Notes: generated by a model from the sequence alone, not told the origin. A stretch of DNA of 64,000 nt from Ignelater luminosus (GCA_011009095.1 VTPC01000020.1:12315-76314); one strand, 5' to 3'; shown: positions 1 through 12,575, numbered from the stretch's first letter. A program made the numbers and translations.

Positions 1-1039
1 TGCGCGTCTCTGACACGAAGAAATTACGATTTCTCCAGTCCGATCTCTTTTTTTTACTAAGAGGATCGCTTCACTTAATTTGGTTTGGATCCAATTGGGG
101 GATGTAGAGGTAAACGTCGAAAATTACCACACGTTGGTTTAAGTCAACAGCTATCCACGTAATGCCTCACCTCTGCGTTTTTTTGTTACGCAGTTCGTAC
201 TTACGGAAGTGGGGTTAAAAAGTCGGATATACATCCTAACAGATTAAGACATTAATACTCTTTATGCGACAGTGGAAAATTTTACTTGTAGATATACCAG
301 CTTAAACCTGGCTCAATCGAGACGGTGTGACTTTAATTTTTGCGACTAAGATTCCAGGAATTCGATATTGGAAAATAGCAAAAGGCACGTATACTGGAGC
401 CCAGAAGTCTAAACCACAAAGTTATCAATTCTTTAAAATAACATTATAACAAACATTTGTTTGATGAAACAATTTAAATATTGCGCGTCAAGAAAACAAA
501 TATCCGAACGAAATTGAAAAACAGAGGCGGATTTGGTGGGAATTTTAAAATAACATTACAGTACTTCATTTTCCTTAATTTCGGAAAATCAAAGAAAACT
601 TTTTAGCTTTCTTGTCTTTGAAGATGGTAGAAATTTGTTCTGGCTATGGTGTGAGCTGAAGTATTTGGAAGTTATTTATTAACAATTATGCAAAAGAAAT
701 ATGCGCATTGGTGTGCAATTAACTATTAATTATTGAATTTTGTAGGACATTGGTTGCTTTTGTATAAAAATTGCCACCGATCGGTACGTTAAAAGAGCAG
801 TAAACTAAAAAATAACTTTACTATTCACAATAAACAAATTTTACTTTAGATATTTATACAACCTAAGCCAATGTGATTACAGTGAATGAATCTGCTACAG
901 ATCTTCAGCATCCCTGCTATTATCTCCATCGTCTGTCTCTGCATATTCCTGTCCTGGACCGTTTTCTGCTTGCAGATTCAAATAATATTGTTAATTTGCT
1001 GGTGTTGGAACCAAATTTGCCTTTTTTTTAAAAAAAAGC
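1..1039. other. non-coding AT-rich stretch
   Basis: I see no gene, RNA or repeat structure here. The right-hand part, near 1040, may be the 3' flank of the broken transposase-like gene that follows on the minus strand. Confidence 0.4.
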
Positions 1040-2667
1040 TAATTTCTTGGTTTTATTGCTAGTTCTTGTTTATAAAGTGGTTGCAAGATTAACTGCAATG
1101 GTAATTTTTTCTTACTGCGAACGTAGATGGTCTTCCACAAACCAGAATAGTTACGTTTAACTCTAACATATTTACAATCGAAATAAATGTGGAGGCAGAG
1201 GATTGCCTTTATTTTTATTGGTGGTTTAGTATTAATAATGAAAAATGGTTTTAAAAAAGTGTCTGATTGTACTTCAGCATTGTTCTTTCTCTTTTTCGAT
1301 TAGGTTAAACTGAAATCTTGATCATTGGAAGACGAGAATGACCTCCATGTAAAAAGTAATAAAAAATCTCTTAAAACGACTTCCAACCATAAACAAGAAA
1401 GTAGAGAACTCCGACCATGACATAATTCTTGTTTTGCCCAGGGCAACCATCACTGAATAAAACTAAATTTTTTTTTGTACTCCTTGAATGTTAAAATAGT
1501 TGAGCAGTAATGATGTGATGTCATTCTGACCTGTTATGCTAGTTGTTTCGTCATATGCAAACATAGTGGCCTTATCTGTACCTAACTCGTGTACCCCGAA
1601 GACGTAATACCACAACTGACTAGCCAAAAGATGACGTAAAGCCAGGTACTCCATATAGTCAAATGAGAAACAACTTAACTCCCTTTACTTTGCACGTAAT
1701 TTGTACATTTGTTTAAGTTCGTAAAACTTATCCGTTCTACCTAAGTAAAGATCTTTCGTAGCAATAAGTTTTTGTTTAGTTTCTGCATCTTCGGCAGCAT
1801 TAATTTGTAGTGTTAAGCGGTCACAAACTGAACAAGTATCACTTCTTGGCAAACCGAGTGCTATGTTAAATTTATTGGTAAAGCTTGACCAATATGCTTT
1901 GTAAGTAAGTTTAATTTGGTACTTCTTCCGAAACATCCGATACATACTTTTTATGGAAAAGGTTTCGGACAGGTATAATCGATCCGAATTTTTGTGCCTA
2001 GACTTTGTCGAGCTTTAAATGACTGAATATGTTGTATGATAAGGTTTACAATTTTTCGGGCAACTTTTTGGGTCTGTTTTGATGTGTACCACGACCATGC
2101 TCTAAAAGAAAGCCTTGGTTTCTTCTCAATCTTGCCCTAGTAATTCCAAAAATAGCCACAAATGCTTTAAAACATACAGGAACTTCTAAATTAGAAGTAG
2201 GTGAACACTGCATTATTAACAAACGAATTTGCTATTAAATTGTCATTAGAGCTTTCACCTTCACTTTTTCCTTGTTCATTACGTCTTCTTGAACAACGTC
2301 TTGTTGAAGCATGGAAGCTTATAAGGCCGCTTAGGAAGCCGTCTTGCTCTTTGTTGTTAAAGAGTTGAACATGTAAAGAAGATTCTTTCTCAAATCTTCG
2401 GAAACACTTTCGAAACATCTGAGTCATGTATACCTAGAATGAAGAATTTTAATGTAAAGCATGTGGAACATAACTATTATCAACGTAAAACGTACCTGCA
2501 GTCTGGTCCTGTAACTCTAGCAGGTATTTCTTTCCTAAAGTGGTTAACATGAGCTTCTCCACGTACTTTCTAAACTTTTATAAGATGCTTCCTTTTACCT
2601 TCTTTTTCTTTTTGCGTGTCCACTTTGTAGAGCTATTTTCATCTGTATATTTCTCGGCATTGCTCAT
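1040..2667 (-). pseudogene. broken DDE-like transposase, unnamed family, copy 1
   Basis: Read on the minus strand from a Met at 2667. A basic N-terminus is followed by a VNHFRKEIPARVTGPDC-type segment that ends at a GT donor. A 62-bp intron (2495-2434) ends in TAG, and the next exon carries LRCFESVSEDLRK. Then come a VCFKAFVAIFGITRARLRR segment and GTHQNRPKKLPEK (about 2185-2060), and the cysteine motif LPRSDTCSVCD (about 1855-1820). Three acidic motifs follow: FDYMEYLALR with QLWYYVFGVH, then FSDGCPGQNKN (about 1470-1420), then GHSRLPNDQDF. The same order of motifs occurs at 22.0-24.7 kb and 48.1-50.9 kb. Several frameshifts and stops break it, for example just after residue 29 and near 2330. 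The role as a cut-and-paste transposase is inferred from the acidic triad and from the complete element at 47.7 kb. No inverted repeats were found for this copy. Confidence 0.75.
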
Positions 2668-3782
2668 ATTTAAAGTATTACACCACAATGTTTTATAGCA
2701 CAATAATAATATTGAACTACCATGTAACTACAAACAGCAAGCAACTAAGGTTACGTCTGTAAAAAGTCAAAACACGAGCAGGCATATTTCTAGCAGAAAC
2801 GACCATTGTCCGGGACTAAGGCTCTTTTTGCTGAATTGCAGTGGTGGGATTATAATTGTTTTTGTAGAAACGCGGAAAGTATAAGGTACTATAACTTGTG
2901 ACATGGGCACTTTTTGCCAAAAACGACATTACCAAACGATTTAGGGACCTTGAAAATAGGTGTCGCCATATCCAGCTCATATTTGCAATGTGTGGACTAT
3001 GGTTGTTTTTGCTATATTATCTACTATTTATCATTTAGCTTTCTTATATTATTTATCTAAAATATGGTGCCGTCAACATCGGGTTTGACAGGTGAGATTA
3101 TAACAACTTCTCCTTTCTCAAAGGCATAAAAAATCTGTTGTGCTCAAGCAGCTGCTAGTCGGTTGCCTTTAGATACAGGTAGGGGGTGTGAAAAATTTTG
3201 TGCTAAATAATAAATTTCAATAGGTGAACTACTATACACAGAACTTTTGTTTTGATGAGAGTAAATTGTGTACAAATGGGACTGAAATTCTGAACATAAA
3301 CAATAAACAAAAAAGCAGATTGTCCACAAAACAACCTTGATATAATTTAAATACTGTCAATATATTACAAACACATTACAGTCAAAAGATTCCTTGGAGA
3401 ACGTGCAGAACGTTCCAAACTTAATTCGTTTGCCAAATTTTTTAAAACAAATTAAATCAGAACTAATTACAAGGTAGAAAGGAAGTCTCACCTGCTAACC
3501 AATTGAAACACAAAAGAGAGACAACGTAACTGCGCTTCGACTACCTACAATAGGTGTTATAAAAATTTGTCTTCTTTAAGGCGGTACAGGACACGAAATG
3601 GGCGTGCATGGCGGACAGAAAAGCAAGTTATCAGTATTGTTTAGTTAGTTTTTTTAGACAGTTCTAAGTTGATATAGTTAGTTAAAAGACACGGAACTAG
3701 CGAGTCCACTCACTGTAATCTTTTTTGTAATTGTGTAAATAAATGTAAATATTTAAAAAAAAAGAAACTTTTTATTTATCAG
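2668..3782. other. non-coding stretch
   Basis: No coding region is recognised. Around 3655-3760 there is a stretch with AATAAA-like signals (AAATAAATG near 3740) followed by an A-run, which could be the 3' end of a retroelement or of a transcript. Confidence 0.35.
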
Positions 3783-3996
3783 AAAAAATACTGAACAAAA
3801 GCTAAGAAATTCAACAATAGTCTTGAATAGAACCCTACAAACCGGAGGAATGATTACGACGATGCCTTCCACACAGCATCTGGTAAAGTTCCAGTATCCA
3901 CCACAAAGTACCGGCAATACACAGTACCCAGGAATTGATGCGACTGTCCCTGTAAAAGAGATTTCACCAGATGACCAAGATCCACTGAAGCCATAA
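3783..3996 (+). CDS. possible terminal exon, unknown gene
   Basis: A splice-acceptor-like pyrimidine tract ending in TTTATCAG (to 3782) is followed by an open frame of about 71 codons ending in TAA at 3994-3996. An internal Met lies at 3850. The predicted peptide is rich in Pro, Gln and Thr, with segments such as HLVKFQYPPQSTGN and an acidic end ISPDDQDPLKP. Its composition looks more coding-like than its surroundings. I do not recognise the product and see no upstream exon. It could equally be a chance open frame next to a retroelement tail. Confidence 0.25.
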
Positions 3997-4119
3997 TTGT
4001 TTTACGTTGTTTGTTAGTTTTTCTTTCCTAAATCTTGATTTTCCAGTTATTAGTTTTCTAATACTAGTGATGCCAATCAGAATAGTAGTATGAGAGTTCT
4101 AATTTTATATATAAAATCG

Positions 4120-5560
4120 AGGGGAATACAACTACCTTCCACCCATGCTATCATGCAGGAAGGGCATAGCTCCTACGCCATTCCTCATAGTATTGTGCCC
4201 TTCTCTTTATAACTGCATATCTCTTGACGTTCTTCAGATTGTCAAATATCTTCACCCTTCTCCTTCCTCTTCTTGCTGTTCCATTTACCTACCCTTCCAA
4301 AACATCCTTCAGAAAATTATCATTTCCAAGTAGATGCCTAATCTAACTCTTTTTCCTTTCCTGGATGATAGATAATAGCCTTCTCTCTTCGCCAATCCTT
4401 CTTAATACATCTTCATTTCTTACATTGTCCATCCGCTTAAATCTTAAGCAATCTGCTCCAAATTCACATTTCACAAGCTTATATTCTTTCCTATCTTTCT
4501 TTAACAATGTCTATGTTTCACAGTAATACAAAACACTTTCAGACAAAGCTAATAGCCATCTTTTTTCAAACCTGAACATCCAGCTTGCACATAACACTCT
4601 CTTCTAGTTTCTAAACGCTACCTTGGCCATACCAATCCTAATCATTACCTCTGTTTCACTTTTTCAATCCTCAGTTAACTCGATTCTTAAATATCTGCAC
4701 CTGTGTACCTGCTCCATCTGTTCTTCTCCTACATACACGTCCATCACCTCTACTTCACCCACCCTCACAACCTTCGTTTCTTTGTGTTTATTTTTAAACC
4801 ATACTTTTCTTTCAAGTTTTTTCTAGATCGGTCAGCAGTCTTTTCAGTTGCTTTGTGTTTTCCGCACAGACTAACATGTCGTCCGCAAATCTGACGCACA
4901 CAATTTTACTGCCTCCAATATTTACTCCGCCGTTTTCATTCCAGCATTATCTCACCATTTCTTCCATGTCGATATTAAACAATGTAGGATGTATATAGCA
5001 ACCTTGTCTTGGTCATCGTCCAATCTCAAACCATCCTGTTCTACTGTCTCCAATTCTCATAGCTAATTCTTGTTTCATATAAAGGTTTGCGGTTAGCCTT
5101 CTCTCCCTTCAATCTACACCCCTATCATTCAAAATATCCATCAATTTGTCCCACTACACATAATCAAAGGTTTATAATGCTTCAACTCCTTTTTTTTCTA
5201 AGTATTTTTCCCCTATACATCTGACCACTGCAATCGCGTCTCTTGTGCCAACACCTTTCCGGAACCCAAGCAGCTCATCCACCACATTCTCCTCCGTTAC
5301 CCTTCTCAGCCTCCTTTTCATAATTCGCAGTAAGATCCTAGCTGCATGTACTATTAAGGCAATCGTCTTGTGCTTTCAACATTTCCTTGTACCTTTTTAT
5401 TTGATAGCGGGATCATTTCAGTCTTTAGAAAGTCTGTCGGCCATTCTCCACTGTTATTAATTTCGCTACACAATGATACTATTTTCTTCTATCCATTTTT
5501 CTACAAGCACTTCTGTAGTTTTACTGAATATTAGTACCATTGTTTATAATATTACGTAAA
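4120..5560 (-). pseudogene. LINE reverse transcriptase remnant
   Basis: Read on the minus strand, translation across frames gives a typical non-LTR reverse transcriptase. It starts with SGEWPTDFLKTEMIPL (about 5455). Next come LLGFRKGVGTRDAIAVVR (about 5270) and a decayed motif A near 5180. RRLTANLYMKQELAMRIGD follows (about 5090), then PRQGCYIHPTLFN as motif B (about 5010). The catalytic motif FADDML is intact (about 4890-4870). The C-terminal part includes MAKVAFRNWKRVLCAS and ends near RRAQYYEEWRRSYALPA (about 4150). Stops and frameshifts occur throughout, so it is dead. It resembles the insect endonuclease-reverse transcriptase group in which motif B reads RQGCPLSP. The endonuclease half is missing, consistent with 5' truncation. 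Confidence 0.85.
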
Positions 5561-8500
5561 AGTATAAAATAATTAACATTATTTATTAACACTTTATAAA
5601 CAGATTAACAAGTTGTTACAACTGTTGTGAAACTGTAAAGAACTGATCGACTAATGTAACAGTAAGAGAGTTTGTAAAATGTTGACAAGCTTTTTATATT
5701 AGCTGTACCTGTGCATAATGAAAGAGTGAGATTTGCAATTCCCAGGCGTTTTCCATGGAAGTAGATAGCTTAAAAGGAATTAGACAAAAACAAAGTTCTT
5801 TACCTTCTACGAAAATTTACAATGTGTAAACGTTTAAAATATTTCTAAAGAAATATTAAAGTACATTTGAAAGGGATTAACTGACAAATGGCAAAACTCT
5901 CTTCCTCGAAGATCTAGGGCGTGACGTCACATTCCTAAAAGTTAATGTTCTTAAAACTTCTGGTTTTTAAAAGTGTTGAAAGACGTGGGACACTACAATG
6001 GAATTAAAACAGAAGACGCATCAAATAAACAAAACCACTTCTCCATGTGAGAATGAATGTATAATGACAATCAGAAAATCACAACAAACATGAACCAGAA
6101 GTTTAAATAGTTAAACGACCAAATTATGTAACGAATTACAACTTCTACTTTTTAAAAGAAATTCGTTACAAAACCTGAAGTTTCTCACAAGGAAGAATTT
6201 GCTCGATTGTACGAATCAAGATTGTTCCCAGTGGTTACAAAATTAGAGTAATTTTTGAACCTACCTTGACAATTCTGTCACTCATTACCAGTAATAATGC
6301 AACCTAAATATCAAGCAATAGTAAGTAAGAATGCAAACAAAACAATCATATTAACGAGATAAAAGTACAAAATACATAAAATTGTTCACGAGTAATTAAA
6401 AAAACTTTTTAAATCTTAGGCTGTAATGAACTAAGATACAAGAATGTAATTTTAATTGTTTCCGTGTTTGTTACTCTGAATATTAAATATATCAAGAGCA
6501 TGATAGAAAGTACCATCTAACGTAATAATGCATATACAAATATCGGCTTTTGCTTGAGGAAGAATCCGCTAGCTTAATTGGAGAAGCGATAATCTGGTGA
6601 ACTAAGTATGTGGGTTCCATCCTGCGAATTCTTATTTAAAAATAGTTGCCCAACTTATATTCAAAATTCAAAAACATGTATTCAAAGATTTCTTCAACTA
6701 AAAGGAAATTTTCCGCTCTACGTTTATCGTCTTCAGTACAGCATGTTCTATCGAGATGGAATTTTAATATTGAACCTATAACCAAAGTTGGTGGTGGTGG
6801 AGAATGGCTTTCAAATCATCTGGACGCTATCACTAATTTTTTTCTGTCTTTTATCTATATTCTAAAATTGGATAGCAGTACTCTTGGTAGTGGAAGGTAA
6901 GTGGCCTTAAAACGCTTTTGGACCACCGATGAAAAAAGACAAAGCAAAGCCCGACCGGTGTTTAAGTACAGCTGATTTAAAAAGGTTAACAGACGGTATA
7001 GCTTGGTTTTCTGCCACAGCAGTGGCTTGATCGAGAGCTGTAAAAGGGGTCTGTTGTTGAATGAAACCCGACTGTTTACACCACTGTTGGTGGCTCAATG
7101 AAGAGTTGTAAGCTGTTCAAGCAGGTTTGTTTGAGTGTTAGTATAGTATAGCTGACTGAAGAAGGCTAATAAAAAGCGAAACTCAACTTCTTTAAAAACT
7201 ATAAGATAGTTAACACCGTTTTTAGTTTTCTACAAAATCTATTTTAAATTTATTCGTTTATTTTGTGAAAGTTATTTATACATCACGAAGTATCAAATTT
7301 CATACAAACGGAAAGGATGATCTAGCAAAACTAAATACGTTTCTTAGTGAGTTTTGTTTGCTATTTTTTCTACGATTGCAAAGGCAGCAGTTTTTATAGT
7401 TTACATTTTCGTACCGCTCACAAGAAGTTTTATACAAATTGAAGTCACGAAGTGCAAAATATAACTAACGTAACTAACAAATAGCAAACATTTGCCATCA
7501 TCTATCAACTCAAGTTAACTCAACTTAATACACAACAACAAGAACAAGCGGTCACTGAGATATATGTATGAAAGTGTCAGGTTTCTCGCTTACTTAATTG
7601 TGTGATTCTTACGTGATCGTAGGAAAATCCTATTCCATGTTTGTTTCGCTACCCTGTTCAAATAACAGTGTTTTTAGAGCCCCTACAATTCTTTAAATAG
7701 ATTTGTCAGATTGTTTTTTGAACTTCAAAAACACTTCAACAACGAACTTTGAAGTACGTACTATAACAAAAATTAAATTTCGTAGTGCACACGTGTTTTC
7801 GTGGGAGGTGGTAGCTTTATTACTACTCTTGTAGACTAGCTATAAAAGTCTTGATATTTAGAAAAGGCCAAATGAACACATTTATTTTGTGAATTCGTTT
7901 TCATTCGTCTTAAGAGATTTTTTTATATCAAAGCACGCAAATCAAATACTAACAGCATTTCTTTCCACCTAAATAGGTAAAATCCACTGTAATTTACACT
8001 GAAATTGACATCCACGATATAGAAAAGTTTTTTTCAGTAAATTGATTTCTAACTTATTTCCCATAATGCTTGAGTAAACAATATAGCCATCTTACCCAGG
8101 CTGAGTTGCAGAATTCGTAATAAAATTATTTTAGGTTGTGTGAATTCGCTGAACAGCGCGACACCATCGAGATCATATTTCTTTTGACAAGAAAAAGTTT
8201 CCCTTTTTTGCTGAAAGTTTGCGATTCTGAATTTTCAGATGAGAAAGTATTGATAAAAGTTTATGTTTCCGTTAAGATTAAAAACATTTTTTTGAATAGG
8301 TCTACCTGTAAGGTTTATTCAAATAATTGATTGTTGAAAACAAAATTGTAGGCTTTCAGTAAAACGAATAGTATGAGAAATTACGTTTTTATTCTTAGTT
8401 TTTTTCTGTGATTGATTTTCGTTTGTTCATATTGCCTTTAGCACAGGGGGGCTGCAAATTGTTTTGCTGCGTAGTATACTTTCTCATTTGCGATTCACAT

Positions 8501-9667
8501 AGAAGTTTGAAAATTTTAAATATGAGTATATGTAACCTGAACAGAATGTTGTATAACAGGGAAAAAACTTTTCTATGTGTATTTTACAAAATCTGTTGCT
8601 TTATGGAAAAAACATGAACTTTAAATTTTTTTTTATACTAACGAATAGCGAAAAAATTTGCTTTTTAAGTACTTTTTGTTGCAAGGCATAAAAAATATTA
8701 ATTTAAATTGTAGGGTTGCAGAAATTGTTGTACAAAAATTAGTAATGCACAAACACAGTAGTAATATTTATTAAATGGTAGTTTCTTCATGCTCTAAGTT
8801 ATCAGGCGAGCATTTCATTTGTAATTCCAACTCACTTTTTTTAATCGACAGACAGTAACGGAATTTAGTTCTTGGTTTTTGGTTCTTATTGACTTATTGA
8901 CTTGAACTTTTCGATTCTCTGTCTTAACAAATTAATAGAGTGTTAGTTAATTAGATTGTTTGCTCTGATACTGAAAACTAGATCTGTCTAGCTGATTACT
9001 CCAAAATCACTTGAATTTTTATTTTAGATATTTCTTTTTGGTTTAATCTCAAAAGGGTTAAATGCGAGATAGGTATGTAAATGTCATGATGTTCTTACAA
9101 GGTATCGCTAAATAATAGCTTTCAGGTTACAAGTTTAATGTAATCTACAGCAGCAATTATCTGAACAGACTGATTGCAATGTCAAGTAGAAAAAAAGATA
9201 GGATTCACTGACGATCTCAGAAAAGTAAAAGAAACATAGAAACTCCAGACAAGAACATAAGTTTTTGCTTCCTCTTTTATATTTCTAGGATATAACACCA
9301 TTAGTTTTGCAGAGACCTCTACAAAAGGTATCGTATTCAAGATCAAGAATTGTCTTTAGCTGTGACTGGAACTTCACAATTGGTTTTCGAAAATCCTTAC
9401 AGCAATTGACACATTACCGCCACATCGTCACATTTTTCTAATATTCAAGCAGTAGTGATCGTTAAGGCTGCTTTACAGTTGGACATATTTCTTGTCAGAA
9501 ATCAAAACTGTAGCAATTTCCATTGCGCGCATGCACGGACTGGAGGTTTTTGCAATTTGCAACAATTTTTATTGCCATTAAAGATTATAGTATTCGTTTG
9601 ACATCCAAGCAGTAAACACGTGCTAGAGTGTACTCTTGTATTATTATAAACAGAAAACGTTATCATC
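5561..9667. other. non-coding stretch
   Basis: About 4.1 kb without a recognisable gene. A short open frame at 6646-6900 ends beside a strong donor-like GGAAGGTAAGTGG but matches nothing I know. A degenerate tRNA-like block near 6570-6635 has an A-box-like and a B-box-like motif but does not fold. Confidence 0.4.
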
Positions 9668-9700
9668 AGTCGGGAGTGATAACAACGTCCTTGTTGGTCG
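9668..9700 (+). promoter_or_regulatory. possible LINE internal promoter (Inr plus DPE)
   Basis: TCAGT with its A at 9668 matches the arthropod initiator. GGTCG at 9696-9700 matches the downstream promoter element RGWYV, but at +29 rather than the usual +28. It lies 78 bases upstream of the ORF1-like start at 9746. Jockey-type LINEs use internal promoters of this design, so the site may mark the 5' end of that element. Inference only. Confidence 0.3.
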
Positions 9701-9745
9701 TTTAGCTATCGCGACGAAATAAATATGAGCATTAAATCCTAATAA

Positions 9746-10258
9746 ATGGATTTCTACAATCACACACATACACAGGCTACGCCAAATGAAGTAGCATTAA
9801 TGCAAAGAAACAACGAATTGTTTCAAGAAAATTATGCAAGATCGCAAAATGAACAGGCATTGTACAACGAATGGAAAAAAGTTGAACAAGAAAAAATTAC
9901 TATCTACAACAAATTTAAACTGTTAGAGAGTGATTTAATAAATTTGCAAAGAAAATATTCGCAATTAGACGAGGAAGAGCTAGCGAGAGAGACAGAGTGG
10001 ATTAGAGTGAAAGGAAAGGGAACTAAGAAAAGAAGAATGGATACTTCATTAACCCCACCTACAAAAAAAGCCACTAAAACTACACAAATTAAAGCTAAGA
10101 AAACTCAACAACCTCCGCCAGTAATAATAGATAGTGTTAAAAACTTTGAAAAACTACATGAAGAAGTGAGCGAAATTATGATAGGAAAAAATTTAACATC
10201 CTGTATTTTGAAAACTAAGCATTTTAGGACATACATTTATCTGAACTTTTCGACTTAA
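9746..10258 (+). CDS. LINE ORF1-like nucleic-acid-binding protein, truncated
   Basis: An open frame of 170 codons. Residues 15-80 are charged and Gln/Glu rich with coiled-coil character. Residues 85-115 are strongly basic (KGKGTKKRR, TKKATKT). A PPPVIIDSVKNFEKLHEEV segment follows at about residues 123-141. ORF1 proteins of Jockey-like and related insect LINEs have the same order: coiled coil, basic linker, then a PPPxxVxxVxNF segment leading into RNA-binding folds. The downstream domain and zinc knuckles are absent, and the frame ends in unrelated sequence just before the LTR element at 10323. The ATG is preceded by ACTAATAA-like leader sequence. A gag-like origin from another retroelement cannot be excluded. 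Confidence 0.5.
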   Translation: MDFYNHTHTQATPNEVALMQRNNELFQENYARSQNEQALYNEWKKVEQEKITIYNKFKLLESDLINLQRKYSQLDEEELARETEWIRVKGKGTKKRRMDTSLTPPTKKATKTTQIKAKKTQQPPPVIIDSVKNFEKLHEEVSEIMIGKNLTSCILKTKHFRTYIYLNFST

Positions 10259-10322
10259 AATTGGCCCAAGAAACACCCATTAAAATAAGTACATAATATT
10301 AAGTAACACCCTGTATACCTAC

Positions 10323-10537
10323 TGTTATGATATGGAGAGCTCTTTTTCTCAGGGTCCTTATTTTTCTTCGTTTGGTTCTTAATTTTTTTATTAAAACGCT
10401 ATTTTTCTTGACAATATTAATTTACTTATTTTTACTGCCATTACATTTTTCAAAACAAAAAAAACCAAATTTTTTTTTATTTTATACTCTCTTTTTTAAT
10501 CATTTTCAAATATCACTACATTTTTAATATCATCACA
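10323..10537 (-). repeat. 3' LTR
   Basis: About 215 bp, near-identical to 12663-12879 apart from short indels in A/T runs and a few substitutions. On the plus strand it begins TGTTATGATATGGAG and ends ATCATCACA. Confidence 0.75.
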
Positions 10538-10780
10538 TCTCCCCTCCATATTAATATAAATTTTAAGCGTTTTATACTATAGCTTAAACTTTGATTAATA
10601 TTAACTAAAATATACTCAATTGTGAATTCCATTACAATTTGATCTTTGTTTCTTTTATTTGTCTTATGTAATATAATAGATATTGTTTTGTTTCATGATA
10701 TACATAATCATTTTTTTAATGGTGTTTTATTTTATGTTTTTATTCTAACCTTAATTATTTGAATTGACGGTCTTGCACTT

Positions 10781-10890
10781 TGACATTTGTCGAACGTCAT
10801 TTTGACATTAGGCAACTGTCATTCATTCATTTTTATTTTGACATTAGTTAATTGTCATTTTTGACATTTGCTAATTGTCACTTTGACATT
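10781..10890. repeat. four 19-bp dyad units, TGACA-N9-TGTCA type
   Basis: Four units start at 10781, 10803, 10839 and 10862. Each begins TGACATT and ends GTCA: three end TGTCA and the first ends CGTCA. A fifth half unit TGACATT starts at 10884. They lie inside the LTR element, between the gag-like remnant and the 3' LTR. The function is unknown. Confidence 0.6.
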
Positions 10891-11509
10891 ACATTATTTC
10901 AACAGAATAACAATTTAAAATTTTATAAGTTTAGTTAGCATTATTAACATTTTATACAGGATTTTTTTTATTGTTTTTTTTAACTCAATATTCGATATTT
11001 TCATTTTATTTCACATTTCCTTCCTATTTCTCCCTTATTTTCCTCTATTTTCCAACTAGCTTTCATTCATGCTGCATTCATACAAATCATTTTCTACAAC
11101 TTCTTAAGAAATTGCAAAAATTATTTTCTCTAGTAGTAACGTTTTCTTCATATAACTTAACTCCCTGCCTCATTTATCTACTTCAATATCATATTTTATC
11201 TTTACTTATTCTTATTAAGGATCATATTTTGACCTTTTCTTTTAACATTATCAATCATATCATTAATTATTTATTATTATTATCATTATTATTATTTTAC
11301 CAACTTCATATTCAAATCTTCATAATTATCATCATTTTAATAATACTTCATTAATAATTATTTAACTCATTATGATTATCTTTAACACATTCATTCAAGC
11401 ATCAGTCATACCTTCTTGTCAAACCTAATACGAAATGTTCCCTATTCTTCTTTGGTTATTTTTGTCAACATTGGCTTGTAATTTTTACTTTAACATTCTC
11501 TTGTAGCAT

Positions 11510-12575
11510 TTATTGTAGTTCTTTGATTTTCTTTCTTTTTCTGTATTTGTAATTTCTTTGTTCCTCTCTGACCCCTGATAGTAAATTCTTTAAATGTTCT
11601 TTCATTATCATTTTATATTTTTCAATCCTTATTTTGTATTTACTATCTTTCCTAAATATTTTATACCTCGATTCCTTATTTTTCTTTCTAGTCTTATTTT
11701 TAGATTTTCTTTTGACTTTGATCCCCTCCAACCTCTTATTTTCTATTGTTATCTTCATTTTGTTTCTTCTTTCCGTTTTTCTTGCTTTTCTTAGTTTATT
11801 CTGCCACTTAATAGTACATTTCAATTTTCCTTCATTATTATTATTATTTTGATAAAATTGTTCTTTTTGGTAATTAATCTTTATCTTATTTTTCAGATTT
11901 CCATCTCTGATTGGTGAACTGTTAATTCTTTCTTTTGGATTTATTCGTTTGCGGTTTACTGCTGTTGATTTCTCTTCAACATTTTTGTTTATTTTTTCTA
12001 ATTCTATTTTCACATTCTGCTGGTAGTTTTCTTGTTCCTTTTTCTTGCTCCTTAATTTTCTCATTTATATCTGCATCCCTTATTTGTAACATGTTGATAA
12101 TTTCTTCTTGGTGTCTTTCTATTTTCCTACGCATTTCATTCTGACATTCATCTATCTTATTATTCACCTCTTCTTGTATTTCACCTCTCATGATTTTAAC
12201 AATATTATCCCATCTATTCTCATGATCTTCAAATTTTCTTTTAATTTCTTTAAATCTTTTCTTTTGATTATGATTGATTTCTTCAAATCTATTAGTATTA
12301 TCTTGTTTAATCTCTTCTAACCTTTTAGTTTGGTCTTCTATTCTTTTAGTTTGGTCTTCAAATCTTTTATCTTGGTCTTGTTTTATTTCTATTAATATTT
12401 TAAGTAAATCTGGTTGTTGTTGTCTTATTTCTTTTTGCTCTTTATCTCCCTATTCAACATCTCACATGGTCTCCTCCATACTTGTACTTTCTTCTTCCAT
12501 CTGTTGAATTTCAATATTTTCTTCCTCTCTTTTGTCCCTTTTTCTACTATCTACCGATTTACCTCGCTTTGACAT
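11510..12575 (-). pseudogene. gag-like coiled-coil protein remnant
   Basis: Starts at a Met at 12575, shortly after the primer-binding-like site, with MSKRGKSVDSRKRDKREEE. The frame then shows repeated heptad-like blocks (FEDQTKR, IEDQTKR, LEEIKQD, FEEINHN) and runs to 11976 with a TGA and a TAG in frame near 12460. A second frame (12064-11510) continues as a Lys/Arg/Asn-rich tail. The position after the LTR, the coiled coil and the basic tail fit a Ty3/gypsy-type gag. I see no capsid homology motif or zinc knuckle, and the extreme Lys/Asn bias may partly reflect A-rich composition. Confidence 0.45.

Noticed and set aside
4145-5460. Plus-strand frames in this interval
   Set aside because: They are antisense to the minus-strand LINE reverse transcriptase, which has clear motifs.
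6570-6635. tRNA gene or tRNA-derived SINE
   Set aside because: TAGCTTAATTGG and GGGTTCCATCC resemble A and B boxes and a 7-bp acceptor-like pair can be drawn, but the anticodon and T arms do not pair. Too weak to call.
6907-7098. Possible DNA transposon protein on the minus strand
   Set aside because: The short open frame has no motif I can match.
11594-12507. Several hydrophobic Phe/Leu/Ser-rich plus-strand frames that look like membrane proteins
   Set aside because: They are the antisense of the Lys/Glu/Asn-rich gag-like remnant; the hydrophobicity is a by-product of T-rich sequence.
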